Shown here piece after piece: positions 22,158-31,409 of a stretch of DNA of 32,944 nucleotides. The DNA is taken from NCBI GenBank assembly GCA_001584585.1, contig LSYV01000011.1, positions 1,472,096 to 1,505,039 of the forward strand, read 5' to 3'. The first letter of the stretch is position 1. Every line of letters starts with the position of its first letter. Origin of the DNA: Gonium pectorale. Lineage: Eukaryota > Chlorophyta > Chlorophyceae > Chlamydomonadales > Volvocaceae. A model generated the notes under the pieces. It was not told where the DNA came from. It was given only the letters and a program-made list of their open reading frames with translations, and ran no database searches. The translations under genes were made by a program, and so were the position numbers.

Positions 22158-23100
22158 CCCGGTGCGCCGGGCAGTGACGGCCCGCGGGGCCGGTGTCCTT
22201 CAATGGCTGGGGCAGAGGCGTGAGGGCGGGCGCGGGGCGCGCTGTTGGGTCGGCCCCTCAACCCCTCTCGGTAGTAAGGGGTGTTCGGGAGGGTCTGGCA
22301 GCCGCGACCCGCGGCAGGGACAGGCTGGCGGCGCGCCTTGCGGACAGCCCCCCTCCAAAGGATTCCGTTTCCATTCTTCACTACCCCACTGGGTTCCACG
22401 CGATTTGATGGGGGCAGGTGGAGCAGTGGCCGGACGGTGGGCTATTCTTGGTACTGAGTGCGGTTTGTGGGGGCAGCCGCCGAGCTCGCTTCTGGGCACG
22501 CGTTGTGTTTGTTGTGAAGCAATATGAGGGTTTTAGGGTTTTAAAACCCTAAAAAACCCTAAGCAATATGAGGCGGTGTACGGACGGACGTGGAATACGC
22601 CCTCAACGTGGTACAGCTATGGAGCAGAGTTGTTGTGCGAACGTGTCGTGTCGTGCTGATTGCAGCTGGCTACAGGGCCGAATAGGGTTGAAGCGCGCTG
22701 CCGGGGCAATGTCGGCTGCATAAACTGCCGCCATCGCTGACGTTGTCACAAGATTGTGCTGCCGGTAGGTAATGAGGTGCTGGAGCTGGAGGTGCAGCGG
22801 CTGTTTGCTCCCAGGCTGGGTATGTGACGGCCCTTCGGCCCAAGGTGTATGCCTAAACGTGCACGCGGTATTGCGTTGAGGGGCTCGTGACCCTCGGGAG
22901 GACACGGCTGTTCACGGGCGCCTCGTAACAAGATGTGAGGCCCGCTGTCCTCGAGCCGAGGGCCTTTAACTTCACAAGGGACAACAGGCCTCCGCGCACC
23001 GCCAAAGAGCACGTACAGCCTGGGCGCGTGAGCAGCCTTGCCCTTCTACGGTATCAGACACAGGATCCATAGCACCAGCCAAGCCAGCCTGTGCCAAAGA
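22158..23100. other. Convergent intergenic spacer
   Basis: This holds the 3' UTR of the SMPD4-like gene (from the left) and probably that of the SANT gene (from the right). I see no further gene. The telomere-like palindrome lies at 22527-22560. No TGTAA signal is present on the plus strand for the SMPD4-like transcript. Confidence 0.5.
22517..22573. repeat. Telomere-like inverted repeat flanked by 13-bp direct repeats
   Basis: AAGCAATATGAGG occurs exactly at 22517-22529 and 22561-22573. Between and overlapping them is AGGGTTTTAGGGTTTT (22527-22542), facing AAAACCCTAAAAAACCCT (22543-22560): two TTTTAGGG units head-to-head with their complement, with two extra A residues in the right arm. TTTTAGGG is the Chlamydomonas-type telomere unit. 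The layout resembles an insertion with target duplication, or a repaired break that captured telomeric sequence. The sequence is certain; the origin is inferred. Confidence 0.8.
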
Positions 23101-25803
23101 CTACGTCATCGCTGCTATCGCATGGCACTCCGCAACGTACAGCGGGGGGGGGGGCGTCTGCTCGTATACCTCGCCCGCCATGCCCTGTACTCGGCGCCCT
23201 GCTGGAAACATCACACCCTCGGGTGTGTATGTCCGTAGAGGCTGCCTTCCCCGTTTCTGGTTCTCGTTTTTTTTCCGCAATGCAGTGCACCCCATATTGC
23301 TGGGCACTGCCGCCAGGGCCGTCCACAGGTACGGTCACGCACGGCCAGCCTTCCAGCCGCCTTCTCTATCCGAATGGGCGGACGGCCGACAGCTGGCTTC
23401 TGCAGCCCCCTACCCTAAAACCTCCCTGCAACAACGATGGAACAGCGGGCACACCCGGGGACCCCCGGGGCCAGAAATCCCGGCTTCTATACACGTCGCA
23501 GACCTGCCCACCGCAACACCAGCCTTCTAACAACAAACGCTACACGGGGCATCCGGTCCTTGCAAGGCTTCACGCGACAGTAAGCCCACCCTCCAGGCCC
23601 GCAAGTCAGGGACTCCCGCCATCTGACGTCGCATGCGGCATCCGTCACCCCGTTCGGTGATGGCGGTGATGGTCCGTGCTGGCCATCACCTTCCAGTGAA
23701 GACGGCGTCGCCCCAGGAGTCCATCCTGAGGGGTGGCAAGACAGCAAGGCGGGCGATTGTCACCCCGTGGGCCCCTTGGCATGAAGCCCCATGGAATGAC
23801 GCGACAAGGACGATGGAGCGCGAGGAGTGGCGGTTGCGTAAAAACGTGCCCACTGACCTGAACCGGGGGTCGATGACGATGCCGGAGGGAATGATCACCT
23901 GCGAGGCAGAACATGGGAAACCACAGGGTCCGCTCGGACTAGGAGCTGGCTGAGCGGATGCGCACACCGCCCTGCAGTGCAGAACACAATGAGCACCCCG
24001 CGTGACGGGGGGCGGGGGGAACTGTCCCTGCCCATCCGCTCTTTTCAACCCATCTCCGTAGACGCAACATTCTCATGATAGCCCCACGTGGTCAGTTGCG
24101 TGCCGTACCTGCGTGTAGTACTGGGAGCACTGGTACCCGACGCGGTTGGGGATGTAGGACGCAAAGAGGCCCCACTTGTCGCCCACGCCCCATTTGCGGG
24201 CGGTCGCAAGGAACAGCTCGTGCTCCTCCTGCGTCCACTCGCCCTGCGCCTGCGCGTTGCCGGGCGCGACATGGCGGTAGAAGTAGGCGTTGGGGTTCTT
24301 GTGCAGCTGGCTGGCGGCGAAGGCCTTGGCGGTGCTCCAGCCCTTGGCGCGCAGGTGCTCGGGCACATCTGGGGGGGGGAGGGCAGACGGAGCGGAAGGG
24401 CAGGGAGCAGCAGCGCCAGGGTGGCGCAGCACACTTAAGAAGTATCCTCGTGGTAGGGAACTGGAGCACGGGGTGGTAAGAAACAGTTGGCAGTGGGCGA
24501 GTTGCGCTACCGTAATGACGAACACCTGCAGGCAAGGCTGTCACGGGCTCAAACTCTGGCTGTGCACTCTGTAGGTCACCGGTCACCTCGCACGGGTAGC
24601 GCATGTGAAGGCACGCAATGATAGGAGGTAAGCCACCAAAGTAACGCACCGGCCTTCGTGATCTTGCGCTTGAAGGCGCCTCCTCCGCCCTGCGCCCATG
24701 CCTCATCGGCGCTGGATGCCAGGCCGAACTTGTCGATCACGTCGGGCGCCACCCAGCCCCTGAACACGCCGTTCGTCTTGAAGTGCCCCTCCGGAAGCGG
24801 CAGGCCCTTGGAGGCCAGGTACTCCTCCTGAGGGCGGGTAGAAAGCCGTCCTGGGTGATGAGGCCCGCAACAACCTTCCAGAAGGCGCACGAAATGCACG
24901 GTACAACTCGACAACCGACAAGTCAACTGGCATACAGCCGCACGCGTGATCTCGTACCTGCGTCATAATGCCCACGCCCTTGCCCGCCCTCATCTTGCCC
25001 TCCTCGTCAACGCCTGCGGCTGCAGCAGAAACCGCGGATCCGCGCGTGACATGCTGGGCGACGCGGCAAGGACTGAACATTGCCGCTACCTTGCAAGCGC
25101 TGCCGCCCGCAGTGAGGAGAAGCATCCAATTCCCTTGCAATGCTTGTGCCCAGTCCCAAACTTGATGGATGCGGCGCAGGAGGGAGTGCTGTCAGACTGG
25201 AGTGCCCAGACCGGGAAGTTGGACACCCCACTCTGTAAAGCCGAAGCGCTGCAGGTATGTCACGCCGAAGTGCTGCAGAGAACGAGAGACGCACCTTCCG
25301 CCGCTTCTCCTGCTTCCGTGGTGCCCTGGTTGGTTGGTCCGCTTGCGAGGCGGCTGGACCGCCGCGTCGGCTCCACCGCCTCCGTCCGAGCGCGCTTGGG
25401 GCGCGGCGCCTGGCGCACAGCCCCCCGCCCGCTGGTCCCCGGCTCGCCCCCCGCACGCTCTGTCGCCTGCGCCCTGGCGACGTCTCTAAGGGCGTCAGCG
25501 ACGCCGATCTTGGCGAGCATTTCCGCGTTGCGCCTCATCCGCTCGGCCCTCTGCGCTGTATCCAGTGCGGTGAGGAGATGCGGCGGTTGCCAGGTGCTTC
25601 GGCGGGCCGCGCCCCTGACCCCCAGGTCCATTGCCCACCTCTCGGTCCAGCTGCGGCATCTCCTCCTCATTTGTGGTGTCCATGGGCTCGGGATCTCCAC
25701 CAACCAAGCGCCGAGTCTGGCCTTTGCGGCGGGTCTTGTTTGGAAGGGCCACTGCTGCATCGGCGACGGCTATTGCTGTCTGCCCAACGTTTGCGTTAGT
25801 CAT
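23101..25803 (-). CDS. Myb/SANT-domain protein (3' end uncertain)
   Basis: This is a putative DNA- or chromatin-binding protein; I cannot name the ortholog. Exons, 5' to 3': 25639-25803, 25295-25550, 24958-25019, 24650-24827, 24109-24368, 23858-23898, 23690-23725, then possibly 23101-23299 (in phase, stop TAG, weak coding character). Residues 1-140 are polar and basic, with RMRRNAEMLAKIG and PTRRSSRL (possible nuclear signal). Residues 161-255 hold an unfamiliar block, EEYLASKGLPLPEG, GWVAPDVIDKFGLAS, GWSTAKAFAASQLHKNPNAY. Residues 264-305 form a SANT repeat: EWTQEEHELFLATARKWG, KWGLFASYIP, RVGYQCSQYY, followed by VIIPSGIVIDPRF, as in Myb repeats with a short extension. Phases close through exon 7. 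With the last exon the protein would be about 398 aa. The 25803 start is 7 nt from a TATATC repeat, so a downstream ATG is possible. The family is inferred from the SANT motif alone. Confidence 0.6.
23144..23154 (+). repeat. Homopolymer run of 11 G
   Basis: An uninterrupted G tract lies within the doubtful last exon of the SANT gene, where it would encode consecutive prolines on the minus strand. Such runs are error-prone in sequencing, so a length error here would shift the frame and change the predicted C-terminus. Confidence 0.8.
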
Positions 25804-25809
25804 TTCGGA

Positions 25810-25839
25810 GAGATATAATGAAAGGGGGGAGATATAATG
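25810..25839 (-). promoter_or_regulatory. Duplicated CATTATATCTC element just upstream of the SANT gene start
   Basis: On the minus strand CATTATATCTC occurs twice, 19 bp apart, separated by CCCCCTTT, and ends 7 nt before the ATG at 25803. TATATC is AT-rich in an otherwise GC-rich region and could be a TATA-like core promoter or a 5' UTR element. If it is a TATA box, transcription would begin inside the proposed first exon and translation at a later ATG such as the one near 25683. Confidence 0.4.
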
Positions 25840-27152
25840 CAGAGGCGCGCTGCGTCAAAGGTTAGAGTCGCAGGGGGTGAGGTCTAGGACGTGAGAATGT
25901 GCCGGTGGCAGTTGCTAAAGGTAGGGTCAAGTCGGTTCGTCAGGTAAAGACAACGTAATGAGGCTTCTGGCGTTGCTCAGGCGCCAGTCTCAGAGCATGG
26001 ATGAAGGTCGTAGCATTCCGATCCAAAAGCACGACATTCAAACCGAGATTCAACCGTGGATCCTGGGGGCTTCGCTTCTGCCGGAGCTGCAAGCCTCGTG
26101 GCAACAACCTTTTACATTTCCGCTCTATGACCATCGGGTCATGATGGCATGTAGACACTGTTCGCACACTCGGATGCAGGCATGTTACGTCCTGACATGG
26201 GTCCCAGGCAGCCTCCAACCCACCTACCCACGTTGTCTATCGGAGGCTTAACATACTCGAATATTGGTACATTTGCAACCTGTCTCCTGTCTTTCCTTTG
26301 CTAGCTCCAGTTGCTGCCTTCATCTGCCTTTGATCCCCCCGCGGCCCTTATCCCCCTCCGCCCAGAGCTGCCGCTGCACCAGGCTCCGCACACCCTAGCC
26401 CTTACGGCCGCAACCAGGCATGAGGTATAACTTTTCTTTGCAGCTGTCTACGACTCCATGCAACAGGGCATGCCCCAGCGCCCTGGCCACGTGCAACGCG
26501 CCGCAGCTGCGTGTGGCATCGCGAAGGAGCCCACCGCCTGATGCGGGGCCAAGCCTCCTGTGCGACCTGCTAAACGGCAAGAAAAAAGAGAGCCCCCCGA
26601 AGGCTCCACGCACCCGAAGGCGCGAAGGTTCCAGTAGGGCGGCCAGGTCAGGCAGCCAGGCCGGCTGGCCCCCCAAGCGGAGCCCCCGCTCGGTCTGCGT
26701 ACAACCTATTACACATTCACTATCGGCAGCGATCATGCCAAGTCTCCCTACTGGGCTTCCTTGACGCAGCGCGACAGCGCTCTTCGCGCGGCCTTCCCTT
26801 TACTCACGTCATTCAACCATACTGCACTTCTAATTGAACTTACGGCCCGCTTCCCAGGTAACATATGACTGCATCTACGCCAATCGTCCTGTCCTTGACA
26901 AACTATCGGGCCGTGTAAGACGCGCTATACTGTGCACACCGACATGTCGCTCCGTAAGATGATGGTGCCGAGCATCCGTAAGACTACGGTAACCCCGCGG
27001 TCACCGCGCGCTCAAAACAAAATGCGCTCACACAATACGTGGCATTGGGTAGCAGCTTGCGGTCAACCACATGACCAGCGCGTCTTTGTTGCTATTGGAA
27101 TACTAATGCTGCTATTGTAATAATAGTGACAGGGGTGCCTGGACTCGCTATG

Positions 27153-27183
27153 TAACAGGGCCCGTCTCATAACAGGGCCCGTC
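27153..27183. repeat. 14-bp direct repeat TAACAGGGCCCGTC
   Basis: Two exact copies (27153-27166 and 27170-27183) are separated by 3 bp. A related GTAACAGGGCC occurs at 30665-30675 in the next spacer. These may be remnants of a dispersed repeat or transposon end, but no element boundaries are visible. Confidence 0.55.
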
Positions 27184-27603
27184 AAGTCTTGACCAGCGTT
27201 GTGTCACTCGCTCGCGTCTTCCGCTGTGCTTCAGTGCTGCGGGCCACAATACCGCAAGGCGGCGGCCCCCTGCGCCCATCACGACGATGACTCAACAGCC
27301 CAGAATGCAGAGCTGCATAGGACACGCGCTTGGAAGGTAGCTAAAATAATAGTTGCGTCCAGTCGATCTGCTCAAACCCTGACCAGTGCCCATCGCCCAT
27401 GTATATAGATGGGGCACGATACGGCAAAGTGGGCACGGTTCCCAAAATCCCGACCCACTGGAACGCAGTACACAGAACCTGAGTCAATACGTAAAACCCG
27501 CCCGCACAGTCACCGCACGCCACCGCGCGTCGCGCAGGTTGTCGAGCACGGCTTCAGACCCTCCCTCCCGGCCCCGTGCCTGCCTGCGCAGCACATGCCC
27601 GCC

Positions 27604-30252
27604 TTACTTCCCTCCGCCGCTGCCCAGGCCGGCCATGACCTCGTAGGAGCTGGCGCTGTCGCTGCGCGTGTGCTGCATATGGCCGCCCGAAGCGGCGTGA
27701 ATCAGCTCCGCCACCTCCTGCACCATACGAGCCTGCCAGGGCAGGTCCTTGATGAAGTCCGCGTGGCGGTGCGTGGGGTGCATCAGCACCCGTGTAGCGG
27801 GGTGCGCCTCCAGCATCGTCAGCACCTCCTGCCAGCGGGAGGGCCGGCACGGGACGACAGAGAGTATTGCAGACCTGCACCGTTATGTGGGTGACACGAA
27901 AGCTGGCAACACGACGGCAAAATCTCAGGGCCCCGAGTTGCCTCGCGCCGGTAGGCACTATGGCATGGAGCAGGACAGCGCCCGGCAATCTAATAGTCTG
28001 GTTGGCTACAGGTGCCTCGCAAATCGATGCCCTTGATGCATGATCCTGTAGACCAAGAGCCTGCGGTAGCCCCACCTGCACCGGAACCAGCTCATCCTGC
28101 GCCGAGAGCGCCACCATGGTGTGGTCGGGCAGCTGGTCGGGCCACAAGTTGAGCAGCGACCAGTAGAAGCGGCGGCTGACCGACACTGAGTGCGCCATGT
28201 CCCGAGCGATGAACCAGGTCAGCAGCGAGGCGCCCTTCAGCGGAGAGCGGTACACAAAGTTGTAGATCAGCTTGCCGGAGAACCTGGTGGCGGAGGGAGG
28301 GAAGGGATAAGACGAATATAGAAGGCACAAGTGGTACTCCACACTCCAGGTGGGGCCATGTGGCAGTAACATGCGCAGCTTTGCCAAGGAAATCTCTCGT
28401 GAGCTGCGCGAGATGCACATGCTGTGGCGGCATGCAAGATTGCATCCCATCAAGCTGTAAATCATGAAGGTCACCTGGACACACGACCATTCCTCTCAAC
28501 CCCGCGTGCCTTGCGCGCCGGCTGCTCGTCTGCCCGCCCAGCGCCCCGCCCGAGCTCACATGACAAAGCACACTGGGTCTAGCAGCGTGAGGCTCGCCAC
28601 CGTGGGCTTGTGCAGCTGCACCAGCCGCGACGCCATGAAGGTGCCGTACGAGTGGGCCGCCACGTGCACCTGCTGGACACCGTGCCGCTGCAGCGCCCCG
28701 AACACGCGCGCCACCACCTCGTCCTCTTCGGGCACCTCCCAGCAGGCCCGCATAGACAGGTGCCGCACCTCCACCGCCACCACCGGCCGGCCCAGCGAGG
28801 ACAGGCGCAGCAGGAAGTTGAGGTAGGGCAGGATGCCCAGCCCAACACCGTGCAGGAACAGGACGGGCGCCGTGGCCGCGGCCTGGCGCCGTCCGCGGCC
28901 GCCGGGGCTGCGGAGCGCGTTGGCGGCGCCGCCCGCGGTGGGAGCTGGCAGCCCGTAGGTGTAGTAGCGCATGCCTGAAAAGGGAGATGCAAGGAAGGGG
29001 CGGGAAATGCTGAGAGGCGCAGCAGGCAAGGAGAGGCACAGCGGGGCACTCAGGCTTGGACCAGGGCTACTGCAAGCTGGCCAGCCCGACCCGATGCGAT
29101 GCAGCATCGAGCCATCGGCACTGCAGAATCCAAGCCCTTTGACCCCTGGGGCCATAACCCTGGGGAGCGATCTATTTTCCCCCTCGCATCCCTGCGCACC
29201 GCTGTGCATGTGCGCCCGGAAGCCCGCCGCCAGCATCATGACGTGCTTGAGCAGGATGAGCAACTCCACTCCCGCGTAAAAGAACAGCGGGCGGTAGAAG
29301 CAGCGGACCGGCTCCCAAAGGTGGGTCATCATGGGCAGTGGCGTGTAGGGCCCCTCCCGGAACTTGACGCCCCACGCCGCCTCGATCTCGGACACCAGCT
29401 GGTCGGGCAGGTGGCCCATGCCCTCGGCTGCGAGCTGCTGCTGGCTGCGGTAGAAGAAGCCGTAGCAGAGCCTGGGTAGGGGGCGGCAAGGCAGGTAGGG
29501 ATGGCGAGGTGCACTGTCAGGGAAAGGGGGCGATGTGGGTCGGCAACGGGGGGACGCAGGCGGCGCTGCAAGGGTTGACGCTGTGCCCCACTTTCCGCCT
29601 GTAGTCCTGTACACCGTGCCCATAGGCGAGCACTCCAGCCTTGCATGCGCTGCGCATAGGAAGCTGCTTCGGCATGCTATATCTGCTTGGCATGCGGAGC
29701 ACACTAGTGACCACTCCAACCACACACGACCCGCACAGCTCTCCTCCGTCAAGGCCCCCTCCTAACTCACAGGTCTGCCACATTCCCACGCGTCAGCTGG
29801 GCAGCAGGCACTCCCCAGTGCCATCTCGACACCATGTCCACAACGTCGATGTATTTCGATATGGCGGGCTGGTCTCGAATGAAGCGGTCAAACACCTTCC
29901 GCGGGTCCTCGCTTGGAGGCGGCCGGTGTGGCACCGGCTGGGCGTTCAGGCGACGATATGCGATGCACCACCAGAGGAAGAAACCAATCTCGGCAAGCCC
30001 CCACGCCGGGATTAGGATCAGGCCGAACACGAGGAGGGAGGGAAGCGCCACGGCCGACACAGCAGCCCAGAACGCGAAGGCCGCTAACAAGCACCGCGTC
30101 TGAAAATGGGCCAGAGTCGCGCTGCACACGCCAACAGGGGCGCCGCGCTTGGCGCTTGGCGCGGCGGCATGGCCGCGGCCAAGCGTGGCCCCCACCAGCT
30201 CCCGCGCGACAGCTGCAAAGAGCTTGATCACTGTCATGCTGACTCGCCGCAT
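27604..30252 (-). CDS. Membrane-anchored alpha/beta-hydrolase fold protein
   Basis: This is a putative serine hydrolase of lipase/esterase type; its substrate is unknown. Exons, 5' to 3': 29771-30252, 29200-29471, 28560-28974, 28076-28283, 27604-27828 (stop TAA). Phases close, giving 533 aa. The N-terminal third contains two hydrophobic segments (FAFWAAVSAVALPSLLVFGL and IPAWGLAEIGFFLWWCIAY), suggesting an ER or plastid membrane anchor, and a further helix FFYAGVELLILLKHVMML. The catalytic half shows an oxyanion-loop-like FLHGVGLG (291-298), the nucleophile elbow AHSYG (Ser near 360), a candidate acid in SAQDELVP (Asp near 453) and a candidate His in THRHADF (near 481). The elbow has Ala in place of the first Gly of GxSxG, a known variant. 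Related proteins occur in fungi and algae as uncharacterised hydrolases. The family call is firm; the role is unknown. Confidence 0.85.
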
Positions 30253-31409
30253 CGTCGCCGGCTTTCAAAGCTGCACACGACGGTCAAGCCGCGGAAAGCG
30301 TGCAAGCCGAGCAAGATTTAGTCACTGGAGATGTGCGATGATAGGAGCGTTGTAAGGCATGGGAAATGCAGTCAACGAAGTGCCCGCACGCGGCGACTGG
30401 TTATGCGAGCCCAGCTCGACTATATCAAAGCGCCACGCGTAATTAACTGTATTTATTGAAAGCGTGCAATTTGTTATCTATGAGTCTCTGGCAAAAGTGG
30501 ATCGAAGCTGCACGAAGGCTCGCGCTGGCAGGTCATCATCTGCGGAAACCGATGACTCCTAGGCGTGCGGTCAAAGATAATCAATGCAATAGCCTGCGAT
30601 ACGAAGTAATCGTTCAAGTATGTGGCACCAAGGGTCCATGGGACACATGGAGACTTGGTCAGTGCGTAACAGGGCCAGCTACCCATCTGTTGTGATGTTA
30701 TAATGTGATGGTATGGTTGAAGGTAAGGCTCGTCACAGTATACCACGGCATGTCCTGTGGGAGTACCTGTACTGTAGTCACCAACGGGGTGACAGCCGAT
30801 CGGTTCAGCTGTGTTGGCTATGCAAGGGGACTACAAATCGCCATTTATGCCACATAGAACAACCCAACAAACTTACTACTGCCTGCGTGCTGTATACCTG
30901 CCCTTGCACGACCGCGCTAGCCGCAGCCAAACATCGTATGCTAGCTTACTTCCAGTAGCACTTGACGACTCATTACGCTTCGGTGTCAACACATGTAGCG
31001 CCAACAGACTGACGCCGACACTGCGTCAGCAGGCTTGGCTATCACACTGGTAGCCCTCGCCTAGTTCAAATTCGGTACCGCCTTAGCCTCAGCTACTCCT
31101 GGCCATTTACGGTGCACGCGGAGTCCACACCGTTTGAATGCACAAAATAAACAGCGGACGAGTACATGTGATGCACAACATAACGGTACAATCCCATAGA
31201 CAAGATAGCCTCGTTCATCGGCGCCTCATACGACGCGTACTCGTCCCAGTTCCACAACCAATGGGCAGGCCCAACAAAGCTTGGGGCAGTCGCCATCCCC
31301 TGCTGCGTTCGCATAGTCCGAAGTCCAGACATCCCGCCCACATGCATCGCACGGCGGCAGCAACACAAAGCCACACACGAACACACCCATGTTCATCGCC
31401 GCAACGTCA
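30253..31409. other. Intergenic spacer upstream of the hydrolase gene
   Basis: No gene is supported here. The region near the hydrolase start should hold its 5' UTR and promoter; AT-rich sequence at 30438-30485 (TAATTAACTGTATTTATTG) is the most promoter-like stretch. The right side should hold the 3' UTR of the next minus-strand gene. TTACA is absent here, while TTTATT (AATAAA on the minus strand) occurs at 30452, far from that gene's stop. Confidence 0.45.

Larger units (their letters stand above)
25804..27603. other. Intergenic spacer between SANT gene promoter and hydrolase 3' end
   Basis: I see no supported gene in these 1.8 kb. Short open frames near 25940-26250 and 26395-26764 occur on both strands without splice-consistent extension or family motifs. 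The left end contains a duplicated ATATC motif upstream of the SANT gene, and 27153-27183 a 14-bp direct repeat. The first TTACA (the minus-strand form of TGTAA) beyond the hydrolase stop is at 26709, about 890 nt away. Confidence 0.5.

Noticed and set aside
23101..23299. Certain last exon of the SANT gene
   Set aside because: Splice phase fits and a stop follows, but the translation is low-quality (proline run from an 11-base homopolymer), so it is kept only as a possible exon.
26395..26764. Opposed open frames of about 113 codons in the 25.8-27.6 kb spacer
   Set aside because: They lie over small hairpins (for example GCCAGGCCGGCTGGC) and show no recognisable protein features. A decayed repeat is possible but cannot be shown.
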